NCBI RefSeq assembly: GCF_001640805.2
Contig: NC_066852.1
Span: forward strand, 14,038,194-14,102,193
Direction: 5' to 3'
Source of the DNA: Lates calcarifer
Lineage: Eukaryota > Chordata > Actinopteri > Centropomidae
Length of the DNA stretch: 64,000 bases
The notes under the pieces: model-generated
What the model was told of the DNA's origin: nothing
Database searches by the model: none
What the model saw: only the letters and a program-made list of their open reading frames with translations
Shown: positions 24,601 through 37,614 of the stretch, one piece after another
How the letters are laid out: each line of letters begins with the position of its first letter
Numbering within the stretch: the stretch's first letter is position 1
Program-made: the position numbers and the translations under genes

Positions 24601-27075
24601 GCGCTAAACTGCCCCAGCAGCATCTCTTAGCTGGTGTACTGACTGCAGCCAGTGTCTCTGACGGGTTTTCCTTGGAGTTGGTGCCAAAGTCTGTCTGGTG
24701 TTGGAGCAAACACAGTCAGCATTGCCTTTTTCACAAGCTGGTAAACACTGTTGTTGCAGACAATGGGCAACCTCTTAGGTAAACAGGAAAGCAGAGATAT
24801 GGCCCGCTGCCTTTCTAGCCACCCACACATTTCCATTTATCCCTCATAGACCTTAAAGAGGACTTCAGGGTCGTTTGCAAGTGATGTCTTCCTTATAGAA
24901 ATCTGGGAATTAAAGGAAGATTCCACAGGATGTACACAGGTTATGATGTAAATCCTCCTGTTAAATGGACTAATCTCTTAAGATCCTTATTATGTTAAAC
25001 AGTTACTGTGCCTTAAGGGTTATCAACTTGACATGTAAGCACTCTTGTTTTGATAATAAGGCCTGCTGGTGTCCCATAATCAGTTTTTCTCAACCACTGC
25101 AAGACCTTCATTGTTCACTTTATTGACTCTGCACCTGCACTTTATGTTTATGTTTCTCTTACAAAATGTGGATCTTCATATTTAGGCTCAACAACAATAG
25201 CTTAACAAGTTGCTGTCTGCTCAAAAGTTGTGCAACTACACTGCTCAAACAATAGATACTAATGGGACCACTAATCCTGCCGGCTTAAATTGGCCCTGAA
25301 GTTCAGAAGCCGATTTTTACTGTACAAACTAACACAGGCTTATTCTTCTAGTTTGAAACAGCTTGCTCAGTAGCTCCAAGGCTGCATCGTATAAACAAGC
25401 AGAAGGAAGGGGTGTCTATTACTGACTTGAAACAGCCCACTCATGAGTTCAAGAACTGTGTTATACAATAGTTAACATTATTCCTGTGGTTCAGTGTAAA
25501 ATAATAGTTCAATGTCAAAAGTTGCCGCACTGGAATTGTGGATTTTACTGTTGATCTCAATGCTGTGAATACTAAAGAGTGGGTGTCAGAATGTGTCAAT
25601 ATGCTGTATGTGTGTATAAGGCCTTAGTGAATTATGAAGCTCAATAAAATACAAGAGTATTTTACCATTCAGTATACATTAAGGCAGTGGAAAAGCCCAC
25701 AGGACCAGTTGGCAAAATCACAAAGCAACATTTAAGGAAAAACTGTATGACCTTTTGCCACTGTAGTATCAAGTTCAGTTTTGCTGCTTTTTTCCACTCT
25801 GGTTGATGCATGTCTTCACATTCTTACGATTTATAACTTGCTCCTAAATAGTTTTGATTTCCCATTTTTGTTCACATGTTTTTATGTGAGTAAGATATCT
25901 ATCTATCTATCTATCTATCTGCTTATGTTGGTGAAATCAAAAAGCTTTATCTTGTGTAAGGTCTTGTGTAAGGTGTAATCATTAGATGCATCATTGTTTA
26001 ATGAACTGTTATATTAAGAGGGACTTTGTATTATGTGAAAAGATGTTTGACACCATGATTCTTAGTGCAGCTTGTAAAAAGTTATGTTGCTAACGTAGGA
26101 TGCTAAGAAACGATGAAGCAGAAAAACACTAACATCTGCTCTGGTTAAACCTGGAAACTGCTTTTATTGGAACAGCTGGGGAAATTGTTTGAGCCATCAG
26201 ATTTTACTGTACATTTAACATATTCACTGGAAAATTATTTGGATTGCGGGGGTGGATTAGATGTTTTACGAAGCCTGACACTGATATTATATTGATATTT
26301 TTTAAATGACATTCTTGAAAATAAGGATAAGGCTCGCATTATTTTATGCTTTTCTTGTTGTAACAAATCATATGAAAATGCCATAACCAACAATTTTTCC
26401 TATTCAATATGTAAGTCTTAAAAAGATGCCAGGAATTTATATTTTATTCTTTTTTTTCCAAAAAGGTCAAATAATTTCTTCAAACAGCTTGTTAGATTAG
26501 ATTAGAAGTGTACTCTAATCAGAGTAAGTAATGCATTTGTTGGGAACTCTTTTCAGCTGTGGCTTTGGTGTGAGTATTTATAGCACCAGGAGTGTGTGTG
26601 GGATCGACTCAAAGTAAACCAATATGCCCATGTTCATCTTGATGAAGGAACATGTCAACCAGTGTAACACAATGTGTTTTTATGGAGGTCTTTGGGACAG
26701 AGGAGTAAGCTACATTATTTTTTAATAGTAGGATCAGGTTTCTGTTGGTTTTGGTCTTTTCATTGACTTTGTTGAAAATGAGAAGAATATAGACTATCAC
26801 AAGTCTTATGCTTCAACATGCAAACAACACACAGAATGGTGACCTGCCATTGACAGTTCATTTGTCCATCAGAATGTACAGTGATCTTGTAGTTTAACAA
26901 ATATGTGGATGGTCTGTTCCAGTTAGTATTAGTGATAGTGAAATATTTGTCAAGCAGTACAGTAATTGTTTTAGTCTAGTTCTATTCTAGTAGTGAGTAT
27001 ACTGTGCAGTAGGTAAGTCAAACTTAACCCTGATGACTGTAAGAATTATCTAAGATGTTTCTCCTCCCCTCTCAG
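21672..27075 (+). other. nrxn2: nrxn2 intron 4
   Basis: This is a 5,404-nt intron ending in TTTCTCCTCCCCTCTCAG. I looked for a longer SS1 cassette like the 24-residue segment of mammalian NRXN2 and saw none. An ATCT microsatellite lies at 25895-25921. A 19-nt acceptor/donor pair near 24,760 would break the frame. Confidence 0.8.
25895..25921 (+). repeat. ATCT tetranucleotide microsatellite
   Basis: About six ATCT units in nrxn2 intron 4. Confidence 0.93.
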
Positions 27076-27377
27076 GGCAGGAGGAGTCAGTGGCCACCTT
27101 CAAAGGCAATGAGTTCTTCAGCTACAACCTGTCCCAGACACCCATTCAGAGCAGTTTGGATGAGATCACGCTGTCCTTCCGTACGCTCCAGAGGAATGGC
27201 CTGCTGCTTCACACAGGGAAGTCAGCTGATTATGTCAACCTGTCTCTGAGGAACGGAGCTCTGTGGCTGGTCATCAACCTGGGCTCTGGTGCTTTCGAGG
27301 CCCTGGTGGAACCTGCCAGTGGGAAGTTTAACGACAATGTCTGGCACGACGTTCGGGTGACGCGCAACCTCCGCCAA
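27076..27377 (+). CDS. nrxn2: nrxn2 coding exon 5: first part of LNS2
   Basis: This 302-nt exon (in phase 1, out phase 0) encodes residues 256-356. It begins [15 protein letters not shown] and runs through [26 protein letters not shown] and [11 protein letters not shown], all hallmark LNS2 residues; ATFKGNEFF matches NRXN2 (NRXN1 has GSEYF). The GTATGT donor follows directly on the NLRQ codons, which is the splice site 2 position. When SS1 is skipped entirely, the G from exon 1 joins GG here and still gives glycine. Confidence 0.97.
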
Positions 27378-30300
27378 GTATGTATGGCTTCCATGCTTGT
27401 TGCTCACAGGACTGTGAAAAAAAGTACAGCATATAGATTTTATTGATCTTGCATCATGTCAGCTATTATATCAACAGCTGGCAAAAAAGGATCTAAAATC
27501 ATGTATGTCAAAGAGAAATGAATCACCATCAGTATACAGTATAGGCACCTTGCCAGTCCCATGCAAAGTTGGATAAGGTACTTTACTCCACTATGAGTGT
27601 AAACATGAATGAATACTGTGTTGGTTTCTGTTTAATGTTTCATATTTCTGCGCTGCTGGACTGCCTGTCTCCCATTTTCCACATTCTGATAGATATTACA
27701 AGCTCATATTAGGTCATTGCCCTCTTTCTCATGAAATAGATTGCTTTGGTGGAGATCACTGAGTCCTTTTATAATCAGCAACTTGCTTTTTTTTTGCACC
27801 CACAAGATTGCTGTAAAGGTCCTTTTACCTTATTGAAAGAAAGGCTCAATACACACAGCAATATCCATCATTTTCATGTACCCTGCTAGAGCCCATTCCA
27901 TTTTTCAGCCTTTACAGTACAGTAACTGTCAGACAGATTTTCAGATTATGACAAACTCAACTTAAAAACAACAATCTAAAAAACAAATTTTTATGGTTGT
28001 AGGCAAGCGATGCAACATTGCAGCAGTATCAGAGAGGTCATGCAGGAAAATGTGAAGCTTATATAATGAATGCAGCCATTGCATGTGTCTGACATTGTAC
28101 TGCTGTACCTACTGTACTTTAGCCAAGTACAACTCGGCCCTAAGGTTTCATATTCATTAACACTGTCCAGTGGACAGGGCACAGTGCTGAATTCCCAAGC
28201 TAATTCACTTCCAGGATGTGTCTGTTACATTAAATGTTACTCTGCTGGCACTCTGCAGTCATTCTACAATTACTCTCATCATATAGTACCTTAAAGTTCC
28301 ACTAATCAATGTTTTTTCTGTATTAACGCTGAATTAATGACTTGGTCGCAGTGAGAAACCCACAGATAATTACCTATTTCTGCCAATCTATGGAGTGTAT
28401 TAGCTTGCAAATTTACTGAATGGTTCAGCACTCTCATCACCCCTGTTTCCAGTAACAGCGGCTGACATGCAGCAAAGGAGTTTTGATAAGCATACTACAC
28501 TACCTGCCCAGTACCAAACTGTGGAGAGTCAAGACTGCATGGTGAAGAAAGCTTAAGACACAGATATTTTTCTCAGCAGTTGGTGGAGACCAAAAAAGAG
28601 GGAAAATATCCAAATTGCATTTGTCATATTGCTGACAACTGAAACAATTCTGAATGCTATTGTTGCTGTTTTTCTGATGTGTAAACGATTGTTTGCTAAC
28701 ATTTATTTAAGCAAGTTCAGTTTGTAGTGGAGTTCTGCTCTCTACACTTCAAACCTGTCGGCCCTGTGATAGACTGGCTATCTGGGTGTACCTTGCCACT
28801 CATTCAAAGTCAGCTGGGATTGACTCCAACCTCCCCATGATCCTTAAAGGAAAAGTGGTAGAGGTAATGGATGGGTGGATGGATGGATACCTCAAACCTG
28901 TAAACAGTTTTTTTGCCACTTGAGGGCAGCTGAAGTTATGAACATGACGTTAGCATATTATCACCTGTTGAGTTGATATGGTACACACACATCTAGCAGT
29001 TACAGAGCAACATTATCATTCATTTGGAGTCGAGTTTGTGGCTGCCTGGTGAATATTCACTTTCCTTTAGCTGTGTTTTTGGTCTTACCTACTCCTGAGG
29101 GAAATATCTGGCTCAGCTATGCTCCACTATGTTCACCAGTTAGTCACTAACTGTGTCTCTATGTCATTTGGTGCTGAGTGGGTAGTGTACAGTGGGTTTT
29201 TAACAACATTTGGCCAGTAATATCGGCTCCAAAAACGTGCAGCCACTCTAAGTAAGTCCTCTCAAAATCTTTTCAAGCACTGCTAATATATTCTAACATT
29301 CTTCCTTTAACACATACATCAGATGCACCTGGTGACGCCACTGTCAAAATGCCATAGCGCTGCATAATCAATATTATTGGAGCATTAACTCAGTGTTTGG
29401 GCACAATTGCTTTTTGTGCTTTAGTCTGCCAATGAAGTTGGCACATATTCAGAAGTGTGTACAAAATGCTGAAGCACACATATTGTATCTGTTCAAGCAA
29501 AACTCCTCTGAGCTCAGGTACAACTCTTACCTTAAAACTGCAATTTAAAAAATGGGCTTTTGATTATTTACTGTTGCAAATTTGCCTGAGCCACAACTAA
29601 GCCAAACATATTTCTCTACAGTGAGATTTGCCATGTGCAATGCATTCAAATGATTTCTTTGCAAAAGCAGGATTCATTTTGTATCTAACTCTCTCATCAT
29701 CACCAATATATTCTGAACTTGTCACATTAACCTGCATATAAACTTGCATCTTCCTCCACATCTTTTCCCTTACCCCGGCTTCCAGAAGAGCGGCAATCCA
29801 ATGCTTACAACCTCACTTATGCTTTCAGCCATGCATTTGATCCCTGTGTAAATTGCTTTCCCCTCAGATAAGTTACCTCACTGACATGTAGATAGGGGGA
29901 ACTGTAACTCCCAAGAGAGTGCTGGTGGAAACATTTTATTAGATCCGGTGGTGCTTTTCAGGGTAGAATTTCTCCTATCACTATCTCCTTTCCATCTGTC
30001 TTTTCTTTTTAGTGTCATGGGCAAACCAAATAGTGCTCATTCCCTCTCCTTTTCTGAACCTTATTAATGATGCATCCATTGTATTTATGGTCCTGTACTG
30101 TACAAACAACACACACACTAACATGCACATAAATGATCTGTTGTCCCCTCTAAACACCACACTCAATTCTCCCTGTAATTCTTGAGCTCCACTAACAGCC
30201 AATATGTGTTGACCCTTTAATCAGCATTGGCTGTGTAGGACTCCTGGAGACATTGTAATGAAAGGTCAGTCTTCAAGTGTACCAGCCAAGACTGGAGCCT

Positions 30301-31974
30301 TAATATTATCCTAATGTGTGCTTCTAATTAATGAAGCTTTTGCCTAATTCAGTAATTACCTTTGAACGCATTCATCCCTCACTTCTGATTTCCAAATGCC
30401 AGGAAATTAACTGTCTGGGTTGCCAGGATATGGTGTAATACCCAGTATTAGACATTGGTCATGCTTCTCTAGACGTCGTGGAGCGAAAGAGAAAGCAGCA
30501 TCAATCATTTTCCAGACACTTTTATTTTCTGAAGTTTCCTGATGTGCAGTATCATCAGCCCACATTCGAGCCGTGCTATGGTCCGACGTCCAAGCCAAAG
30601 ACACTCAAGTCTTCAACACTAGATTGACAGAAATCAATATCTGCCAGTACCTGAGAATGATCAGACAGGATCTAATTTTAGAGACCTGACACCTGAAGAT
30701 ACCATGTCAGGTCGCTCTTTTCTCTCTTATCCTCTTACTTTTAACAAACCAGTGATTTTTACAGAATAGCCACCATAGAAGTTAAGATACTTCCCAGATG
30801 CACTTTAAAGACTTGGGCTTTTAACACTCAGACTGCTTTGTCATGAGTCTGTCATTTTAAATTATTTGTTTTTTGTGTTGTGGTAGTTTAGTTATTATCC
30901 ATTCTCATGACCAAAAATGTAGCTCACCATCTCCTTCATTGTTGTCATCATCCCATTTTTATCTTAATGCTCATTGTTCCATAAATATGTTATATAGCAG
31001 GTGCTATATATATGTATTTCCTAATCAAAATAAAATTCTTAATGAAAAATTAATCTAAATCAAATCCTATGAATCATTAAGCATGTCTGCACTAAAAATC
31101 AACTATAGTGAATGTACAGGGGCTGTTAAACTAACAATTCCCTCTCCCAAACCGGTCTCTGATATTTTACAAAGGATTTTATGAATGACATCTTCCCACT
31201 CGAGCCTTGCTTTTCTAAAATGATTTTGAATGGCCTGAGACCAATTAACCAAATCTTCGAACAAGCATGTCCCCTCCCTTGTTGGGGCTGTCATTTTTCA
31301 TTTTCAACCTAAAATGCAATTTATCACAGGGAATACAATTTACAAAAGAACCATTTGTTTTTTCACAGTATTTTCCTGAAAATTGAAAAATGTGGCCCCT
31401 ACCCACCCATCCACCCCCCAAAGAAAAAAAAAAATCATCAGCATTGTTTTCACTTATTATTCCAAAATGGGAGCTATATTTACATAACAGCATGTGTTAA
31501 CAGTAGGCTTATTGTCATGGCAACAAGCATATCATTCCCTCCTATATATTCCAATTGAGTCCTTAATTTCTATTGTCTCTGTGTACTGATGAGACTGATA
31601 GGAGAATAATGTTGTTTTGTTGTTGCCAGTATACAAGTAATGTAGATTGCCGTCTTGATATCTTTAATCACAAATTAATTGAGTACACTGTAGCATTCAT
31701 ATTGCTTCAGAGCCAAAATGTCATTGGAGGGAATATTTATGGTATATTGCCTCCACTGCAATCCTGCTAATATATCAGAAACAGGGATCAGCAGAGATTA
31801 GTGAACCTTTCAAAGCTGTTCTTGTAATTGCCTTCAAGATCCAACATTAAGGCAAGCTCAACTAGAATCAAGAAACGAAGCATGAAATAATTAGGCCAGT
31901 TCTTTCTGTTTGGCTTAAAATCTCTCCATGTCTTGTCACTTATTCTCCCCGCACTCCCCACGTGGATCCTCTAG
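27378..31974 (+). other. nrxn2: nrxn2 intron 5 (splice site 2 location)
   Basis: This is a 4,597-nt phase-0 intron where vertebrate neurexins usually carry the small SS2 insert exon (HxGIGHAM-like, about 24 nt). I found no in-frame microexon encoding such a peptide. The intron contains a fish LINE 3'-tail remnant at 28757-28892. Confidence 0.75.
28757..28892 (+). mobile_element. 3' tail of an L2-type LINE or derived SINE
   Basis: The stretch starting CCCTGTGATAGACTGG, continuing through GTCAGCTGGGATTGACTCC and ending in a GGAT repeat (about 28868-28892) is the familiar 3' end of teleost L2-clade LINEs and of SINEs that borrow their tail. Only the tail is present, as expected from 5' truncation during retrotransposition. 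Confidence 0.8.
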
Positions 31975-32136
31975 GTGACGATCTTGGTGGACGGGATTCT
32001 CACCACCACTGGCTACACTCAGGAGGACTACACCATGCTGGGCTCTGATGATCTCTTCTACATAGGGGGCAGCCTCAACACAGCTGACCTGCCAGGCTCC
32101 CCGGTCAGCAACAACTTCATGGGCTGTCTGAAAGAT
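31975..32136 (+). CDS. nrxn2: nrxn2 coding exon 6: middle of LNS2
   Basis: This 162-nt exon (54 codons, phase 0-0) encodes residues 357-410, starting [18 protein letters not shown] and including [14 protein letters not shown] and [10 protein letters not shown]. The acceptor ends at 31974 (CCTCTAG) and the donor GTGAGT starts at 32137. VTILVDG replaces the usual VTISVDG, a small difference from mammals. Its 5' edge is the 3' side of splice site 2. Confidence 0.97.
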
Positions 32137-33379
32137 GTGAGTACAGCTCGACCTCGGTCTCAGCAGAAGACTGGAAATACTATCCCACCCTCCTTAGATA
32201 GCACTATAAGCAGAGCATGTTCTGTGTATAGAAAATCACCCCTCACATGGATATTGATTCTCCCGTTGTAGGGTGTTTGAAGGAGAAACATTTTGCTGAG
32301 AGGCTGCGCTGTGCAGTGCATATGCATTTGTAGATTCCTGTGGGAATCCCTTTGAGAATGTAGCTCCTAATATATGTGAGAAACAGATGCATCTTTTCGT
32401 GGAAAGCCCTGAAACACAGTCTGAACTCAGTTTCCACCACTACTTCCACATTTTTGAAGCTTTTAAACTCTGGTCTGTACCTGTCACATTGATTATCTTC
32501 AGCAAGCAAGTTAAGATCATGTACTTAGCATTAAAATTAGTGTAGGCAAAGCAGTGAATTATGGGTTAATGCCCAATTTCAGCCTGGTCTCACAAATGTT
32601 TAATGAAGTGAGCAATCTCATAAAAACCAAATGATGTGCTATGTGCATTAAAAGTGAGAAATGCTACCCTGTACTAAGGAAGGATTAGGAGCAGACAGGC
32701 AGTAGTTTGATATTTTAGTGAGGTGGAAAGCAATAGCATGAACGTCATGGTGGAAAATAGGTATATACATATTTTCTTGGGGTCAATACCCAACTCAGAC
32801 AAATGAGTTTTCTTCTCTCAGAGACACTCCTGTCAAAGGACATAAGACTATTTATTCCATAAATGCTTATAAACTGTTATTAGGCCCTGCTCTTGATCCC
32901 CATTAAATCCAGCTGCATGGGATTCAGCTGGGAGTACAAAGCACCAAGGACAGAACAGACACATCACTTAGAAACAGGATGCACAAAATGCACAAGGCAA
33001 ATAAAGTAGAAATATCCAGACTAAGCTAAAGTGGGAGCAGAGCACAACAAGCAGCAGCTTCATTCTCTGAGAATAAGAGCTTTACACATTCTCTTGTTAA
33101 AAGTAGATTGATGAGTTGTTGTAGACTCTACTAATGTAAAGAGATTTCTTTTTCAGTTTCATTTTTTTCCTATTGAAGTTCAATCGTAAAAGCAGTTTCA
33201 CTTGCCAAGTATCCAGTTTTTGCAGAATGTATTTATAGCGGAGAAGTGAAAACGTCAGAAAGCTGTATTTTTATCCACAAAAAATAATCTGTGTTTCAAA
33301 GTTAAGTCCCATGACACATTCATAGAGAAGTTACTGACAAATTCTTTACATTTTTGATTTTTTTAGTTACGCTGAGCTC

Positions 33380-33670
33380 TGGGGATGGCACTGCCGGTTG
33401 GTCTGTTCATTTGTTATCTACTACTCAGACTGAATTATCTCAGCAACTATTGGATGGCTTGCCATGAAATTTGGACTGGAATTTGTGGTTTCCCAAATGA
33501 TGCAGCGCACATCATTTGGGGAAACCCTGTCATCTCCTCTAGTGCCACCATGAGGTTGTGGTTTTAAACACCATATCTCTGTAACAGTTGGATGGATTGC
33601 CGTGAAATTATTGCAGATATTGTTCTGGTGACTTTTTCCCTGATGTTTCCCCCTGTGTCATGATCAGGTT
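33380..33670. repeat. dispersed fish repeat with internal duplicated motif
   Basis: Two diverged units of the motif ATCTCAGCAACTATTGGATG followed by GCCATGAAATTTGG occur about 145 nt apart (33437-33475 and 33575-33610). The same motif appears at 3783-3855. I recognise this family as common in percomorph genomes but cannot name its class. A hairpin (33488-33502 with 33510-33525) lies inside it. Confidence 0.65.
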
Positions 33671-36166
33671 AAAATTTCAGTTTGACCAGTGCTTTGGTTT
33701 ATCACCAAATACCTGCAAAAATACTGTGTTTAATACTAATTAACACATGTCAGCGTGCTAACTGGCTAAACTAAGATGGAGGACCTGGCAAATATTACCC
33801 GCACCGCTGTGCCTAAGTACAGCCTCAGAGAGCAATAATCCTCACAGTCTGCAGCTATGCAATTTTGTCCATTAAACTCTCCAGCACAGACAAATTCAAA
33901 ATTAAACTGTGTTTGTTATAATATTAGCAGTATTTGTTAATAAAGAACACCAACGTTTGAAAGCACTCAAGCGTTCACTGAATGATTTTTAAATGGAGAC
34001 TCTGCATAATTACTCTGCAGTGTGAATAAACTGAAATGAAAATGAGATGTTATTTATGGACAGGTTATTGTCCCAGTAACGCTGCCAATGCTGCAACCTC
34101 CGCTCTGTGGGCGGTGTAGCTGGTGGTGGTGTTTAAACCTGCTACCACTGTGAAATGCAGGGAGCGTATGACGGGATAAAGAGTCATGATGACGGGATGA
34201 CAAACCTGGGAAGTCCTGGTAATGGTGGGCAGGGGGTGGGGGGGTCAGATGAAGATCAGCCCGGTGGAAAATCCAGGAGCCGGGTTCAAAGTGAGCTCAA
34301 ACTCAGAGCTCTTGAGTTTGGTGATGAACTAGGGTAACAAACCCCTCGCACATACATATCCAGCCTGGGAAAGAAAAGTGAGAAGTGCCTAAAATATTTA
34401 TTGTATAAGCAGTGGATCTATTTAGGGGGATATCTGTCTTATTTTATTGAACGTAGTGAGTTTGGGCCATGACTAATCTCTCTAGACATTACATGATAAT
34501 AGATGTGAGTGCTGCTGGGTAGAGGCCATCAGGTTCATCAGGTACAGGGATAATAATGGCCACTTTCAAATGGATGTCACGACTACAACAACTAGCAGGG
34601 AGAGATGAATTTGTCTTTGAAGTCACCGGCTTATTGGTCTGCAGTATGTGTGCCCACAGGATATCCCACACCACATCATTAGGTTCCTTTACTTTAATGC
34701 TTCAAAGATTGTGCCCAATTTGGTTATGAAGAATGTGTTCACACAGCTGTTAGCAGCAGAGAAGGTCTTCATTCTCTCGCTGCTGTTATTCTACCCTACT
34801 TGAGCATAAAAGATGTGAGGACTTTGTCAATCGACATTGGAAGAGCTTTATTCTTGTGTTTTGGGATACTCTGTAATCCTTGTCACATAAAGCAGCCATC
34901 TCAATTGGTGAAATAGGATTCCACTTCCTGTATTGTCCTTTGACTTATATAATAGCGCTGCAGAGGTCATTTGTAGCCATCTATGCATCTTTGTCAGACG
35001 TGGTGTTCCTACTTGTAAACACCGCCTGTACATAACCACTAATGCACTCCTCCCGCTGTGTTTAAGTGACTGTCTTCCCCATTTAAAAATTGCCTGTTAC
35101 ACTCATTTCTCGATGGTCAGTTTCGCCATCTGATTTCACTGCTTAATTAGTCACACTGAGGCAGTGTGAAGTGTGATATTGGCACAAATTGCCTCTCAGC
35201 TCTGCTGTTAGTCCTCTGTGCGGTGTGGTGTGTCACCTCAGGCAGGGACTGGTGATGTGGCAGATAACAGTGGGCTCGGGGTGACTTACCACTGATACAA
35301 AATGAGACAAGGATTGTTGTCTCCCCGCTGTGCATATTGATGAACCCAGAATGAAAGCAGAAAATAATAACAGTGCAGAGGCGCCCGTATAGGCATTTTA
35401 TTGACGTCTGCTCTCAGTTTAAACAAGGTATTGTATAGCTTTTATTTAATATAAGTACATATCTTTAAAAAAGAAAGGGGGGTGGGGGTTGTATTTCACT
35501 CTATTTCCTGTGATTGATCTAGAATATCAAATCAACAGCCACACACACCTCAAAGGTGGAGAGAGATTTGCTGTATAGCCACTGCAGCTGGAAAATCAGA
35601 TTTTTTTTTACCATTGTGCAGCTGTTTCTGCATCATGAGCTCAGAAATGTAAGTTTATGCCCTCTTCCATTTACTAAATTTACCTCTTAAAATAAGAAAT
35701 TGTGAGTTTGTGCTCATCCACCTCTCTCCCACAGACTTCCTATGCTTGGACGTGATCTTTTTCAGTTTACTTAGTATAAACACGTTTAACTGTTTGTCAT
35801 TGTGTGGGTGCTGTGTCTGTGATTCGTCTGTTCTGAGTTTAAGATTATTCTACTGTCGGACTCATTATACGTTCCTAAGTGAGTCAGCTAGAGTGTCTAA
35901 AATGTAAATGTTTGCATTTGCATGTAAATATAAAATGCATATCCAAATTTCATCAGCTTTTCAGCTCTTGCTCCCCTCTTGTTTTCTCATGACAGTTTTG
36001 TAGTTAATAGGGAAAAGGCAAATTCTTAACGTGGTGAAAAAGAATGTCTGGTCTCATTATTTAACAGGCAGCTTTTAACTTTGAGTACCAGTTCTACATG
36101 CTTCCTCTGTCTCTGTATGGATACACAGTATGAGACAGGAACAATCTCAGTGAGACAAAATATGGC

Positions 36167-36196
36167 TTTTTTTTTTCTTTTCTTTTTTTTTTTTTG
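36167..36196 (+). repeat. T-rich tract
   Basis: These are T runs broken by single C residues, about 265 nt before exon 7 in intron 6. Confidence 0.85.
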
Positions 36197-36460
36197 GTTC
36201 ATGCATCAAGTGCTTCTACATCCGTATAATTAAAGGTGCCAGTTCATTCGACTCGACTCTTGAAATGAAACCACCAGATCATTTTCTATGTGAGCTCTGA
36301 GTTCAGGTATGATTCAACGTGTTTTCTTCGGCACGTCCTTCTGAACGCTGCTGTGTCATATCGATTCTGGTGTGTATTAATGAGTAATATTCAACCTTTG
36401 CGCTGAATGTATTGCTCTCTCCAGCTGTCATCTCACCATGACATCTCTCTCATTTATTAG

Positions 36461-36890
36461 GTGGTCTACAAGAACAATGAGTTTAGACTGGAACTGTCAC
36501 GGCTGGCTGAACAGCGGGATCCCAGGATCAGTATCCATGGTGACCTGATATTCAGCTGTGAGAATGTGGAAGCCCTGGAGCCGGTCACCTTCGACACGCC
36601 ATCTGCCTACTTGACATTGCCCAGGTGGAACACAAAGAAGACGGGCGCCATATCTTTTGACTTCCGCACCACGGAACCCAACGGCCTGTTGCTGTTCAGT
36701 CATGGCAGCCTGCAGGGAGTACAGCCCGACAGGAAGCCCAGGGCAGACTTCTTCGCCATAGAGCTGCTGGATGGATTTCTCTACCTGGTCATGGATATGG
36801 GCTCCGGCAGCATCAAGACAAAAGCGAGTAACACGAGGCTCAGCGACGGCGAGTGGTGCCATGTGGACTTCCAGAGGAAAGGGCGCAACG
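36461..36890 (+). CDS. nrxn2: nrxn2 coding exon 7: end of LNS2, start of LNS3
   Basis: This 430-nt exon (in phase 0, out phase 1) encodes residues 411-553. [18 protein letters not shown] and the cysteine at 443 close LNS2. LNS3 starts at about 447, with [35 protein letters not shown] and [14 protein letters not shown]. The GTGAGA donor is at 36891; the open frame continuing past it is intronic. The loop after FSHG is as variable as in other neurexin-2 proteins. Confidence 0.97.
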
Positions 36891-37614
36891 GTGAGATAAT
36901 TTTGTGTATTCAGGAAGGCAGGGGGGGGGGCTTCTGTCTGCTTCTGTTGCTGTGTTTTTCCAGTTTTAGCTGGGGACTAGAAAAAGTCCCCATATGCCAG
37001 CATGGATACAGTCACATCAGCACATTCTTGCGTTTTATTCACGGCATCAAAACATGCATGCTTATTAGCTTTTAATTACAACAATATTTTAGTTGCTATA
37101 ATATATGTATGACATTTTGAAATCAGTGTTAACCTATTTCACAAGTGGCCAATTATACAGTCATCCACCTCAAATTAGGAGATGTCTGCTTTATTAGTAC
37201 AATCCAAATGTCTGCCTTATTAGTGCAATCCAAATGCCTGCCTTATTAGTAGAAGCCAAAATAATACACACAGTTCCTTCTACTTCTTCCTTCACATTTC
37301 TATAAATAAATTCCCTTCCTTCTCAGGCAGGGTAATATGACAATGCAGATTTGTCATTTATAATTCTTCATTTTTCCGCAGAAAGTTTTAGTTTTAGCTT
37401 CCGCTTTCACTCACAAAATCAATTCCCAAGGACTGGCAGTGCAGTTTCTTTATCCACACTTTTTACAACAAGCAGAGAGTGGCGCCCACTTCCTCAATCT
37501 CACAGTTTGTTCTCACTTTTCACTTAGCGCAACCCACACACACCTGTCTTCATTTTCTGCAACAAAAACATCGTATAAGTCCAAATTGGCTCACTGTTAA
37601 TGCCTGCCCTACAG
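36891..37614 (+). other. nrxn2: nrxn2 intron 7
   Basis: This is a 724-nt phase-1 intron (GTGAGA donor, CCTGCCCTACAG acceptor). It holds a three-unit 26-bp tandem repeat at 37182-37259 and nothing else notable. Confidence 0.85.
37182..37259 (+). repeat. nrxn2: three 26-bp tandem units
   Basis: Three consecutive 26-nt copies share the core CTGCYTTATTAGT followed by a diverged AATCCAA (37182-37207, 37208-37233, 37234-37259). The third copy is the most diverged. This is a short intronic minisatellite. Confidence 0.85.

Larger units (their letters stand above)
32137..36460 (+). other. nrxn2: nrxn2 intron 6
   Basis: This is a 4,324-nt phase-0 intron. It contains the dispersed repeat at 33380-33670 and a T-rich tract at 36167-36196. 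No other exon is recognisable. Confidence 0.8.

Noticed and set aside
24320..24709. 129-codon minus-strand frame in intron 4.
   Set aside because: No recognisable domain; overlapping frames of similar length exist in the same place, as expected of chance.
24760..24778. 19-nt microexon-like segment with TTGTTGCAG acceptor and GTAAAC donor in the SS1 region.
   Set aside because: Its length is not a multiple of three, and it would break the reading frame between phase-1 exons.
36891..37075. Extension of the LNS3 frame past the donor of exon 7.
   Set aside because: The sequence past 36890 (poly-G then Leu/Ser-rich) has no LNS similarity, whereas exon 8 continues LNS3 exactly in phase.
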